From a virus, in the IMG/VR virus record IMGVR_UViG_3300031812_000001, positions 1 to 64,000 of that record: DNA of 64,000 nucleotides; one strand, written 5' to 3'. The translations under genes were made by a program, and so were the position numbers. This document shows positions 37,436 through 44,599 of this stretch, piece by piece (the stretch's first letter is position 1; each line of letters opens with the position of its first letter). A model generated the notes under the pieces. That model saw only the letters and a program-made list of their open reading frames with translations. It was not told the DNA's origin and ran no database searches.

Positions 37436-37464
37436 TTGACAAGCCAATACAGTCATGGTACATT
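37436..37464 (+). promoter_or_regulatory. Dyad-spacer promoter 2, reading into attP
   Basis: TTGACA (37436-37441), spacer AGCCAATACAGTCATGG, TACATT (37459-37464). It lies between integrase and attP and points right, so in the circular phage it reads across attP toward the early operon. In a lysogen it would be parted from those genes. A terminator at 37679 lies in its path. Confidence 0.65.
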
Positions 37465-37530
37465 GGGCTTGAGAACGGCGATGAGGAACGGCGAGGACAG
37501 GCCGATTGGGGCGAAAAAAAGCAACGGATT

Positions 37531-37735
37531 TTGCCGTACCGTTGCCGTACCGCTCCATGCAAGCTCCTGGAAACAGGCGGCTTACGTACAAGACGATCTG
37601 CCTTCTAAGCAGATGGTCGCAGGTTCGAGTCCTGCCGGGCCTACCAGTTTTCAATCACTTGCGGCTTCCTCCTCTCACGGCGCATCTGCCATGTTTTCGG
37701 CAGATGCGCCGTTTTTGCCGTCCTATTGCCGTACT
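37531..37735 (+). other. attP: attP: tRNA-Arg(UCU) 3' half as core, flanked by TTGCCGTAC arm sites
   Basis: Bases 37596-37646 are the 3' part of a tRNA gene: anticodon stem TCTGC/GCAGA with loop CTTCTAA (anticodon TCT, Arg), T-arm GCAGG-TTCGAGT-CCTGC, acceptor strand CGGGCCT, A, CCA. The sequence upstream does not supply a D-arm or a matching 5' acceptor strand, so it is not a tRNA gene but an attachment core that restores the host tRNA on integration. Direct repeats TTGCCGTACCG (37531, 37542) on the left and TTGCCGTCC (37715) and TTGCCGTACT (37726) on the right are likely integrase arm sites. Confidence 0.8.
37679..37716 (+). terminator. Rho-independent terminator beside attP
   Basis: A perfect 12-bp stem GGCGCATCTGCC / GGCAGATGCGCC with loop ATGTTTTC, followed by GTTTTTG. 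It may have been captured together with the end of a host tRNA gene. It would stop transcription coming from the promoter at 37436. Confidence 0.8.
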
Positions 37736-37762
37736 CAATCCACTTCGTCCTGCGGAGGAGCT

Positions 37763-38077
37763 ATGTCTTTCAACCACCCCATCATGCTGATCCCAACGCG
37801 CGAGATGGTGGAGAACCTGAAGGTCGGCGACCTGGCGCTGGACTGCTTTGGCAACATGAGCCCGGTTGTCGAGATCACCCGGCGCTGTGACGATGCGCGT
37901 GGACGCGCCGTGGTCTTCTTCTATACCGCCCTTGGCAGCGGGCGGGTGTCTGGCCATTACAAAGAGGGCAGCCTGGTGCGGACGGTCCCGCTGAGCCGCC
38001 TATACACCTCATGGGATCTGGACAAGCTGGAGCGGGAACTGTCGGGTTCTCCTGTTCCTGTTGGGGGGAGGCCATGA
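37763..38077 (+). CDS. First early-operon protein, unknown
   Basis: A protein of 104 residues from the ATG at 37763, with GGAGGAG just upstream. It contains a small beta-barrel-like stretch (VENLKVGDLALDCFGNMSPV) and a basic middle. Its stop overlaps the next start (ATGA). The frame is open upstream as far as 37214, through attP, but that part does not look like protein. Function unknown. Confidence 0.6.
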   Translation: MSFNHPIMLIPTREMVENLKVGDLALDCFGNMSPVVEITRRCDDARGRAVVFFYTALGSGRVSGHYKEGSLVRTVPLSRLYTSWDLDKLERELSGSPVPVGGRP

Positions 38078-38655
38078 ACCTGACCTTCCACGAGGACACC
38101 CACGCCTACCGTCTGGACGGGGTTCCTGTTCCATCGGTGACGCAGATTCTCCACCGCGCCGGGCTGATCGACGACACCTGGTTCACGCGCTATTCGGCTG
38201 AGCGCGGCAGCCGGGTGCACCTGGCCCTGCGCTATCTGGATGAGGACCGCCTGCGCGATGAAACGGTTTCTCCCTACGAGCAGGGGTTCGTGGATGCCTA
38301 CAAAAGGTTCCTGGCGGATACGGATTTTGTTCCGGCCCTGATTGAGAAGCGGGTGGCGCATGAAGTCTACCGCTACGCCGGAACTCTGGACAGAACGGGT
38401 TCGCTTGGCGGTCCGTTTGGCGGTGCGATGTGCCTGATCGACATCAAAACAGGACACGCTCAGCCGTGGGCCGCCCTGCAAACCGCCGCTTACGCGGCAT
38501 GTCTTCCCAAGGGCGCAAAATACCGGCGCTTTGCGCTTGAGCTGCGCGGGGACGGAACTTACCGTCTCATTGAGCACAGGGATTGGGGCCGGGATTTTCG
38601 GGTGTTTCTGGCGGCGCTGGAGATCGCCGCATGGAAAGGAGAGCAGGAGAGATGA
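38074..38655 (+). CDS. PD-(D/E)XK exonuclease, RecB/Cas4-like
   Basis: A 193-residue protein. FHEDTHAYRLDGVPVPSVTQIL is the typical start of phage RecB-type nucleases. The active site appears as YAGTLDRTG (Asp) followed by LIDIKTG (D-x-K) near 130-135 and the Q-motif QTAAYAACL. These single-domain enzymes usually resect dsDNA for the annealing protein encoded nearby, here at 39369. It overlaps its neighbours by 4 bases on both sides. Confidence 0.8.
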   Translation: MNLTFHEDTHAYRLDGVPVPSVTQILHRAGLIDDTWFTRYSAERGSRVHLALRYLDEDRLRDETVSPYEQGFVDAYKRFLADTDFVPALIEKRVAHEVYRYAGTLDRTGSLGGPFGGAMCLIDIKTGHAQPWAALQTAAYAACLPKGAKYRRFALELRGDGTYRLIEHRDWGRDFRVFLAALEIAAWKGEQER

Positions 38656-39356
38656 GTGAGGCGGTAGTTGTTGTGGGGTTGGAGCCGGAGGCGATGGAGC
38701 TGGAACGGGCTGCGGTTAGCTGGCCCGAGAGAGCCAAGGCTCTGGTGGTCACGGACGAGCAAACCTTGAGCTTGGCATCAGACGCGCTGGCCGGCATCAA
38801 GTCGTTGCGAGCCAAAATTGAAGAGACCTTTGGCCCGATCATCAAGCGGGCTTACGAGGCGCACCGCGAGGCTGTTGCGCAGCGGAAGAAGGTGGAGGCG
38901 CCGCTGGAAGAGGCCGAGCGCATCATCAAGGGTTCGGTTGCGGCGTACCTGGCGGAACAGGAAAGGCTCCGGCAGGAAGCCGAGCGCCGGGCGCGGGAGG
39001 AAGCCGAGCGCAGGGCGGCGGAGGCGCTGGAGCGGCAGATTGAAGACGCGGAATCCGCAGGTGCAAGCCCAGAGGATATCGAGGCGATGATCGACTCTGC
39101 GCCAACCGTCGTTCCCGTTGTTTCGGAACCGAGGCCGCGGAAGCCGGAGGGGATTTCGGTCCGGACCACCTACAAGGCTGAGGTGACGGACATGCTGGCG
39201 TTGGTGCGCTGGGTGGCGAGCAACAACCGGTACATCAACCTTCTGTCGGTCAATCAGTCGGCGTTGAATCAACTGGTCCGCAGTTTGGGACCGACGGCGA
39301 AGATTCCAGGCGTGCGCCTGGTGGCACAAGGGACAGTAGCAGTTAGGACAAGGTAG
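38652..39356 (+). CDS. Coiled-coil recombination-cluster protein
   Basis: A protein of 234 residues starting at the ATG overlapping the nuclease stop. Residues about 60-160 form a long charged helix (RLRQEAERRAREEAERRAAE). The C-terminal ~75 residues (VRTTYKAEVTDMLALVRWVA, then LNQLVRSLGPTAKIPGVRL) are a conserved-looking small domain found beside phage annealing proteins. A nuclease inhibitor or recombination partner is plausible; no residue proves it. Confidence 0.6.
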   Translation: MSEAVVVVGLEPEAMELERAAVSWPERAKALVVTDEQTLSLASDALAGIKSLRAKIEETFGPIIKRAYEAHREAVAQRKKVEAPLEEAERIIKGSVAAYLAEQERLRQEAERRAREEAERRAAEALERQIEDAESAGASPEDIEAMIDSAPTVVPVVSEPRPRKPEGISVRTTYKAEVTDMLALVRWVASNNRYINLLSVNQSALNQLVRSLGPTAKIPGVRLVAQGTVAVRTR

Positions 39357-39368
39357 TAGGAGGACAAC

Positions 39369-40130
39369 ATGGAGAACGTTACGGAGAATCAATTGGTTCC
39401 TTTCGACGGCGGCGGCGACATCTATCAGGTTCCCCGTCCGCCGGAGGCGGTGTTGGCTGAGGCGCAGGCTTGCGCCAAGGCGTTGAAGCGGGTCGTGTCG
39501 GCAACCAAGGCGGTGAGCGTCTTCGGCGGGCGAGAGCACCTGCATTTCACGGCGTGGCAGACGCTTGCCACGTTTTTCAGGCTATCGCCGAGAATCCGAG
39601 AGACCCGGCTGATCGACGTGAACGGAGTTGTGGGATATGAGGCGTTCGCCGAGGTGGTGCATATCCCCACCGGGCAGGTGGTTTCCTCCGGTGAGGGGAT
39701 GTGCCTGAATGACGAGGCGAACTGGGGCACGCGACCGAAGTACGAGTGGCGCGACGGCAAGAAGGTCAAGGTGGGCGACGAGCGGGTTCCGTTGTTTCAG
39801 CTTCGGTCGATGGCCCAAACCAGGGCTGCGGCCAAGGCGCTGCGGAACGTTCTCTCATGGGTTGTGGTGATGGCCGGTTATGAGCCGACCGCCGCCGAAG
39901 AGATGGACGGAACCGCCGACATGTCTGGTCCGATTCCTCAACCGCAACCCAAGGAGAGCACGGGGACGATCTCCGAAAAGCAGGCCAAGCGGCTGTGGGC
40001 GCTGGCTCACCAAGCTGGAAAGCCGAAGGATGAGGTTGTGGCAATCATCAAGAGCCACGGTTTCTCCAGCACCGCCGAAATCACCACGGACGTTTACGAG
40101 AAGATCTGCGAGGAGGTGTCGGCGTCATGA
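39369..40130 (+). CDS. Single-strand annealing protein (ERF/Rad52-like)
   Basis: A 253-residue protein behind AGGAGG. The core (FFRLSPRIRETRLIDVNGVV, EAFAEVVHIPTGQVVS, then RSMAQTRAAAKALRNVLSWVV near 150-170) is the signature of phage Rad52/ERF-type annealing proteins. The C-terminal ISEKQAKRLWALAHQAGK domain ending DVYEKICEEVS is a separate helical module often fused to them. With the nuclease upstream and SSB at 48.3 kb it makes a full recombination set. Confidence 0.72.
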   Translation: MENVTENQLVPFDGGGDIYQVPRPPEAVLAEAQACAKALKRVVSATKAVSVFGGREHLHFTAWQTLATFFRLSPRIRETRLIDVNGVVGYEAFAEVVHIPTGQVVSSGEGMCLNDEANWGTRPKYEWRDGKKVKVGDERVPLFQLRSMAQTRAAAKALRNVLSWVVVMAGYEPTAAEEMDGTADMSGPIPQPQPKESTGTISEKQAKRLWALAHQAGKPKDEVVAIIKSHGFSSTAEITTDVYEKICEEVSAS

Positions 40131-40540
40131 CCACCCAAGAGGCGCGAGACCTGTACGCGGACGAGGGCGTTGTCGGTTGCAGGTGCGGGTGGCAGTCGGG
40201 GTACGACAGCCACCCCGTCTGTTCTGAATGCGGCCGGGACATGTGTTTGGACCGAAGCGAACTGGAGTTTGCAATGGGCGTCTGCGCGGCTTGCATGATG
40301 CCGGAACTCCGGGAACTCTACAAGATGCTTGGTTCGTGCTTGACGGAGCTGCGGCTCATCCGGGTGTCTCTGATGATGGGGCGTCCGGTGGACGTAGAGC
40401 GGTTGGAGAAGCTGATCACGAAGCTGGACGAATCTGGCGTTGGACTCTCGGCGGAGGACATTCTGCGGCGAGAGGAAGACATTGAGATCGCCAAGCAAGA
40501 GGCGCGAGAGCGCAGGGAAATGGAGGCGGAATGTCGGTAA
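40127..40540 (+). CDS. Zinc-ribbon protein
   Basis: A 137-residue protein. Cysteines in GCRCGW, VCSECGRDMC and VCAACMMPEL (residues 18-60) look like one or two zinc-binding knuckles. The second half is a helix with many Glu/Arg residues. It overlaps the annealing gene by 4 bases and is likely co-translated. Function unknown. Confidence 0.6.
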   Translation: MTTQEARDLYADEGVVGCRCGWQSGYDSHPVCSECGRDMCLDRSELEFAMGVCAACMMPELRELYKMLGSCLTELRLIRVSLMMGRPVDVERLEKLITKLDESGVGLSAEDILRREEDIEIAKQEARERREMEAECR

Positions 40541-40686
40541 TTGAGAGAATCAGGCGCTTTATCAGGAAATGGCAGGGGCCTAGGGTTCGGCCCCTGACCG
40601 AGAAAGACATCCGGGCGATTCGGGAAAGCCTGTCCAGAGAGGACGTGGTGAGCCCGGCGTTCAGAAGGAGGGTGCGATGGTCGTAA
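40531..40686 (+). CDS. 51-residue basic protein
   Basis: The ATG at 40531 (AGGCGGA just upstream) opens a 51-codon frame ending with TAA at 40684. The protein is strongly basic (IRRFIRKWQGPRVRPLTEK, then FRRRVRWS). It overlaps the genes on both sides by about 10 bases, as is usual in this tightly packed operon. No family recognised. Confidence 0.5.
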   Translation: MSVIERIRRFIRKWQGPRVRPLTEKDIRAIRESLSREDVVSPAFRRRVRWS

Positions 40687-40907
40687 TGTCGGAAATCAGC
40701 GGCGGGCGGCGGCGGAGGTGCGATGCTCGCTGCTACAACGGAAAGCCAACAAGCCGCTGCAAGTGCATTTGCGGCGGCCACAACCACGCCGTTGGCGAGA
40801 AAAGGGCCATCGAGAACATCCGGGACTTGTTCCTCAGGAAGGAGGAAGGGGTTCATGAAGCGCAAGAGCAAGCAGCCGGCAATGTTGGCGTGGGCTGTCA
40901 CCTATGA
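40677..40907 (+). CDS. Small Cys-rich protein
   Basis: A 76-residue protein. CDARCYNGKPTSRCKCICGG followed by HNHAVGEKRAIENI is a compact zinc-binding phage motif (four Cys plus His) that I have seen in many phage early regions. AAGGAGGG precedes the ATG. Role unknown. Confidence 0.6.
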   Translation: MVVMSEISGGRRRRCDARCYNGKPTSRCKCICGGHNHAVGEKRAIENIRDLFLRKEEGVHEAQEQAAGNVGVGCHL

Positions 40908-41103
40908 GGAACACGGCACGGCGTTCGGGTTCATCCCGAAGTGGGGCAACGGTCACGAGTTGCAGTACCCGGTCTTTCCGACGCAGGAAGAGGCGCGGCG
41001 CTGGAAGAAGCGGCACCAAGTGGGACTGTCTGGACGGCTTGGGGTTGTTCCGGTGGCAATCGTTGTAGGGAGAGACGGCGGTGACCAAAAAGAGGACAAT
41101 TGA
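40855..41103 (+). CDS. Small hypothetical protein
   Basis: A protein of 82 residues from the ATG at 40855, with GGAGGAAGG upstream. It has WAVTYEEHGTAFGFIPK and QEEARRWKKRHQVG, probably a small alpha/beta fold. It overlaps the preceding gene by 53 bases and the following one by 23. Confidence 0.55.
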   Translation: MKRKSKQPAMLAWAVTYEEHGTAFGFIPKWGNGHELQYPVFPTQEEARRWKKRHQVGLSGRLGVVPVAIVVGRDGGDQKEDN

Positions 41104-41287
41104 GTACGAAACGGCGGCTGGTGTTTGGGACGCCGGTAGGACACGACCCTTGATTGTCACCCTGCACCCGGGGTTCATTGAGGTCCGACAGAAGGCGAGC
41201 CGGACCTCTTACACCATCACATACGATTCCGTGTACAGGATGGCGGCGGCTGTGGGAGGGAGAAAGCAAAAGGAGGCAAGAGGGTGA
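41081..41287 (+). CDS. Small hypothetical protein (GTG start)
   Basis: A protein of 68 residues opening with GTG at 41081 (GGGAG upstream). It is beta-rich in the middle (PLIVTLHPGFIEVRQKA), with SYTITYDSVYRMAA and a basic end. This pattern is frequent among phage proteins of unknown role located near SSB and resolvase genes. It overlaps the next gene by 4 bases (GTGA). Confidence 0.55.
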   Translation: MTKKRTIEYETAAGVWDAGRTRPLIVTLHPGFIEVRQKASRTSYTITYDSVYRMAAAVGGRKQKEARG

Positions 41288-41499
41288 TCTTCATTTACGC
41301 GATTGGATTGTGTTTAGGGGCCGGAGCGCTTGCCTGCATCGTGTCGTCGAGTGCGGCCCGCGCCTTGGCCACCATGTTGTTGTGCCACGCGGAGGCTCTG
41401 GAGAGCGGACGGCGGGCGAGGAAGGCGGCATGGAAGAAATGGAGCCGAGGTTTAATCCCCGACCTGGTGACCACGGAGGCAGAGCGATGGCGGGCGTGA
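41284..41499 (+). CDS. Small membrane protein
   Basis: A protein of 71 residues with a GTG start overlapping the previous stop. Residues 2-24 (IFIYAIGLCLGAGALACIV) are one hydrophobic segment, followed by a basic cytoplasmic-type tail (RRARKAAWKKW). Function unknown. Confidence 0.5.
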   Translation: MIFIYAIGLCLGAGALACIVSSSAARALATMLLCHAEALESGRRARKAAWKKWSRGLIPDLVTTEAERWRA

Positions 41500-42110
41500 T
41501 GGGGTTGCCTTACGACTCCGGGGTTAGGGCCGTCCCCGACACGGAAGGCTCGCAGGCCCCTGGGCCTTGGATTCTGACGTTCACTGGGATCGAGTTTTAT
41601 CCGCTGGACCCGAGGCCGGATGACATCCGGGTGACGGACATTGCGCACGCGCTGGCGAACCAGTGTCGGTACAGCGGTCACACCTTGTTTTTCTATTCGG
41701 TTGCGGAACACTGCGTTCACGTGAGCCGCATGGTTCATGAGGCGACAAACAGCTCTGTGGCGGCGCTGGATGCGCTTCTGCATGATGCATCGGAGGCTTA
41801 CCTGGTGGATTTGCCGGGGCCGCTCAAGATGCAGTGGGCGGTTGGCCAAGAATACAGAAAAGCGGAGCATCGGCTTCAGTCCGCAATCCGGTCGGCGTTC
41901 GGACTGGACGGGGAGATTCCGGAGGTTGTGGGCAAGGCGGACAAGGCGATGCTCTGGTTTGAGTACAGGACTCTGATGCAGAGGCACGAGGGGTTCGAGA
42001 AGTGGAGCCGGTTCACGGGTAGGTTTAGCGAGCCGAAGATTGAGTGTTGGGACCCCGGCGTGGCTGAAATGCGGTTTTTGGGAAGGTTTCTGGAGCTTAG
42101 CGAAAAATGA
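41487..42110 (+). CDS. HD-domain phosphohydrolase (YfbR-like)
   Basis: A protein of 207 residues from the ATG at 41487; a longer frame upstream is a shadow. It has H in SVAEHCVHVSR, the HD pair in LLHDASEAYLVDLPGPLK (about 90-107), and a distal Asp in VVGKADKAMLWFEY. This layout matches the phage YfbR/5'-nucleotidase-type HD family, which dephosphorylates deoxynucleoside monophosphates. It would salvage or remove nucleotides during infection. Confidence 0.75.
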   Translation: MAGVMGLPYDSGVRAVPDTEGSQAPGPWILTFTGIEFYPLDPRPDDIRVTDIAHALANQCRYSGHTLFFYSVAEHCVHVSRMVHEATNSSVAALDALLHDASEAYLVDLPGPLKMQWAVGQEYRKAEHRLQSAIRSAFGLDGEIPEVVGKADKAMLWFEYRTLMQRHEGFEKWSRFTGRFSEPKIECWDPGVAEMRFLGRFLELSEK

Positions 42111-42155
42111 ACCAAGTACAAAGACAACCGAGCGAAAAATGAACCAAGTACAAAG
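42099..42155 (+). repeat. Duplicated 25-bp start-codon region
   Basis: AGCGAAAAATGAACCAAGTA followed by CAAAG occurs at 42099-42123 and again at 42131-42155. Each copy holds an ATGA overlap. GTACAAAG then recurs at 42159 and 42202. The first ATG (42107) opens an 11-codon frame that ends on the second ATG (42139), so a ribosome can step from one start to the other. Confidence 0.65.
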
Positions 42156-42423
42156 CGAGTACAAAGCAAGCACAAACGGGGCCGAGAAAAAAATGAAGCG
42201 AGTACAAAGCGGAACGGCGCGGGTGGTGGTTGAGGGCGGACAGATCAAGCTGCTGTTCCTTGACGAAAGCGGCAAGCGGGTTTTTAGCGCGATTCCGACG
42301 GCGGAAATGGCGATTCGGCTTGCGGTTTCGCTGGTGAACGCCGTCAAGCAAACGGGGAGAAAACTGGAGTTTAGGATCGAAGACGGTGTTCGGCAGAGCC
42401 TGGACATTGTTGTACTGAACTGA
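42139..42423 (+). CDS. Small hypothetical protein after the duplicated start
   Basis: A protein of 94 residues from the ATG at 42139; an internal ATG at 42193 would give 76. No ribosome site is visible, so expression probably depends on coupling through the overlapping ATGA codons. The core (ARVVVEGGQIKLLFLDESGK, VSLVNAVKQTGRKLEFRI) looks like a small beta-alpha protein. Family unknown. Confidence 0.55.
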   Translation: MNQVQSEYKASTNGAEKKMKRVQSGTARVVVEGGQIKLLFLDESGKRVFSAIPTAEMAIRLAVSLVNAVKQTGRKLEFRIEDGVRQSLDIVVLN

Positions 42424-42426
42424 GCT

Positions 42427-42747
42427 ATGGGGGAGAAAATCCTGACGCGCCAAGACGTGGCCTGGCTGAAGGCGATTGGCATCGTGCCCGATTTGGGCGC
42501 AAGCGGAACGGTCCAAAGCGACATCCGCGTGGAAGATGAAATCCATCCAGACAAGGGTTCGCCCAAGCAAAGATGGGTGGACCGCTCTGTTTACGACCGG
42601 CAGGGCAGGATGCTGCAAGCGGCGTGGCAGGAGGAAGAGCGGCTGGCGATTGCCGTAAAACGTCTGCGGATCTATCTCGCGTTGTCGCTGGCCGCAACCG
42701 CTGCGTCTCTGACGGTAGCGGTCCTTTCATTGAGGGGGCAAATCTAA
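42427..42747 (+). CDS. Tail-anchored membrane protein
   Basis: A 106-residue protein. The N-terminal part (RQDVAWLKAIGIVPDLG) is soluble, and residues about 82-102 (IYLALSLAATAASLTVAVL) form one membrane segment near the C-terminus. GGGGGAG-like purines precede the ATG. It may be a host-membrane-acting early protein; no family known to me. Confidence 0.5.
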   Translation: MGEKILTRQDVAWLKAIGIVPDLGASGTVQSDIRVEDEIHPDKGSPKQRWVDRSVYDRQGRMLQAAWQEEERLAIAVKRLRIYLALSLAATAASLTVAVLSLRGQI

Positions 42748-42807
42748 GCGCTGGCGGGGACAGGGCGCCATCGGAGCGGCGTCCAAGACGCTTGAGGTGT
42801 AAGAGCG

Positions 42808-43251
42808 ATGGAAAAGACGGAAACGCATGAACCTGAAGCAGTTATTCACCTGAGCACGGTCAGGCTTCCGGTCAAACCCAGCGGTCCAAAGGTCCCCGGC
42901 GACGTGAAGGCGTCCATTGAGTCCATTACGTGGCAGGCCCGAGCGCAATGGGCGGGCGCGCGACCGATGGAAAACCCGGCGGTGGCGTATGAACTGCACC
43001 TGAGGGACTTGCGCCGGGACCCGGACGAGATCCTGCGCACGATTCAAGATGCGCTGTGTGACGCCGGGGTGATCAAGGGCGGGGTTTCGGAAAAGCACCG
43101 CGGTCCTCAAATCAAGCTCCCCATTGTCCACATTGGCAGCCGGGCGCTTTTGGAAGAGGCTCACGTCTATCTCTGGCGCGATTGGGTGTCGTTTGCTCTC
43201 TGGATGCAGGCAAACTCCGAGCGTCTGAAGGGGGTAGTGAGAACCAAATGA
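42808..43251 (+). CDS. RusA-like Holliday-junction resolvase candidate
   Basis: A 147-residue protein. The order of elements (basic strands at the start, YELHLRDLRRDPDEILRTIQDALCDAGVIKGG near 60-92, then conserved basic residues) resembles RusA resolvases, whose D..N..K.ilDal...gvi.DD segment binds metal. Here several of the usual Asp residues are changed, so activity is doubtful. Position between recombination and replication genes fits. Confidence 0.42.
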   Translation: MEKTETHEPEAVIHLSTVRLPVKPSGPKVPGDVKASIESITWQARAQWAGARPMENPAVAYELHLRDLRRDPDEILRTIQDALCDAGVIKGGVSEKHRGPQIKLPIVHIGSRALLEEAHVYLWRDWVSFALWMQANSERLKGVVRTK

Positions 43252-43712
43252 TCTTCGAGGCAACTGGCGATGTTTTCGACTACGAGGCCGCCGTGGTTCC
43301 TGTGAACTGCTCTGGGATTGCCGGAGCTGGCCTTGCTCTTCAGTTTCGGCGGCGGTTTCCAGATTCGTATGCGGTCTACCGGGAGCTGTGCGAGAGGCAT
43401 GGCTTGAGGATTGGAACGGTGGCGGCGATTCGGCGGCAAGAGCCGTGTGATGTTCCGCTGTGGCTGGTGATGTTCCCGACCAAGCAGCATCCTTGGCAGA
43501 AGTCGCGGTTGGAGTGGATTGAGGCTGGCGTGGACGATCTAGTTCGGAAGTGCGCCGAGTGCGGGATGACCTCGGTGGGCATTCCGCGTCTTGGGTGTGG
43601 ACTGGGCGGCCTGAAATGGAGGGAGGTTCGGGCGGTGCTGGTACGAGCTTTTTCGGCCTGCCCGGAGATTGGGTGGACGCTGGTCAGCGAAGGAGGGGGT
43701 GGGGCGTGTTGA
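43248..43712 (+). CDS. Macrodomain protein, DarG-like (ADP-ribose hydrolase type)
   Basis: A protein of 154 residues from the ATG at 43248. GDVFDYEAAVVPVNCSGIAG, GLALQFRRRFPDSYAVYREL, FPTKQHPWQKSRLEWIEAG and SVGIPRLGCGLGGLKWREV match, in order, the macrodomain of DarG antitoxins, including the Lys in FPTK and the GCGLGGL phosphate loop. DarG removes ADP-ribose that DarT puts on thymidines in DNA. No DarT is next to it and the DNA-binding C-terminal domain of DarG is absent. A stand-alone phage copy could undo DarTG or other ADP-ribosylation defences (inference). Confidence 0.8.
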   Translation: MIFEATGDVFDYEAAVVPVNCSGIAGAGLALQFRRRFPDSYAVYRELCERHGLRIGTVAAIRRQEPCDVPLWLVMFPTKQHPWQKSRLEWIEAGVDDLVRKCAECGMTSVGIPRLGCGLGGLKWREVRAVLVRAFSACPEIGWTLVSEGGGGAC

Positions 43713-44182
43713 CGCTGCGGAAGCGGCAGAGCATCCGGGCCGCGGTTGATCGGGCGATTGGGGCGGTTGCTGAGGTGGCCGGCGAGGGATACCCGAGGGC
43801 GACGACGAGGGCGAGGGACCGGGAGAGCGTAGAGGTGCGGCACGCGGTGATTTGGGTGGCCAAGCAGCTAGTTCCGTGGGCGAGCGCGGCGGCGCTGGGC
43901 AGGGCGCTGGGTGGGATGCATCACACCAGCGTCAGGTATGCGCTGCGGCGGATGGAGTCTGGCGAGTGTCAGCGGGCCTTGGAGATTGCGGTTGAGGCGC
44001 TGAAGGCTGCTACGCGCCCAAGCTGGTCTAGGCCGGTGGGGCGCGGGGACGCCGAGGCCAAGGCTCTGGTGGCGGAGCTGGGACTGTTGATTCAGCAGTG
44101 TCGGCTGGTGATGGATCGGGCCTCTCGGATCATGGACGGATTTCAGGCGGCCATAGATGATGACCGCCGTCAAGCAGCGTGA
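43706..44182 (+). CDS. DnaA domain IV-like DNA-binding protein
   Basis: A protein of 158 residues from the GTG at 43706, which has AAGGAGGGGG upstream and overlaps the macrodomain gene by 7 bases. SVEVRHAVIWVAKQLVPWA, AAALGRALGGMHHTSVRYAL matches the DnaA domain IV signature (..aR.iamyl.relt..s...iG..fg.rdHtTV.ha). There is no AAA+ domain. It could bind DnaA boxes; one perfect box lies at 47792-47800 in the initiator gene. Confidence 0.68.
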   Translation: MLTLRKRQSIRAAVDRAIGAVAEVAGEGYPRATTRARDRESVEVRHAVIWVAKQLVPWASAAALGRALGGMHHTSVRYALRRMESGECQRALEIAVEALKAATRPSWSRPVGRGDAEAKALVAELGLLIQQCRLVMDRASRIMDGFQAAIDDDRRQAA

Positions 44183-44197
44183 AAGGAGTGAAGGGAC

Positions 44198-44524
44198 GTG
44201 ACGTTTAACGAGTACCAATTGGGAGCAAGAGAGTTTGCGGTTTACCCCGCCGTTGGGGAGAACCTGATCTATCCGGTTCTGGGCTTGGTTGGGGAGGCTG
44301 GAGAGCTGGCGAACAAGGTGAAGAAGATCCAGCGCGACGGCGGGGCACTGACGGATGAGATCCGGTCGGCGCTGATTTCCGAACTTGGCGACGTTCTGTG
44401 GTATGTGGCGGCGGTGTGCGGCGAGCTGGGGGTTCGGATGGGAGACGTGGCGGAGTCGAATCTGTCGAAGCTGTCGGGACGGCTGGAGCGCGGGACTCTG
44501 CGCGGGAGCGGGGATAGAAGGTAG
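44198..44524 (+). CDS. MazG-like nucleotide pyrophosphohydrolase
   Basis: A protein of 108 residues with a GTG start behind AAAGGAG. GLVGEAGELANKVKKIQRD (E-x-x-E) and SELGDVLWYVAAVCGELG (E-x-x-D) are the metal-binding motifs of the all-alpha NTP pyrophosphatase family. It would hydrolyse dNTPs or (p)ppGpp-like nucleotides. After it, 44525-44599 holds no gene. Confidence 0.8.
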   Translation: MTFNEYQLGAREFAVYPAVGENLIYPVLGLVGEAGELANKVKKIQRDGGALTDEIRSALISELGDVLWYVAAVCGELGVRMGDVAESNLSKLSGRLERGTLRGSGDRR

Positions 44525-44599
44525 GGGTGGATGTGGCTTTACGTTCCTTGTCTCTCTGCTAAGGATTGGGTGCTAGGCGGGGGCAGGAGGGGGTGAAGC

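Noticed and set aside
37561-37646. Complete tRNA-Arg gene
   Set aside because: The anticodon and T arms and CCA are present, but no D-arm or complementary 5' acceptor strand precedes them; it fits an attP core.
37214-37762. Long frame running through attP into the 37763 gene
   Set aside because: The translated part before 37763 has no protein-like pattern, and a better ribosome site and start exist at 37763.
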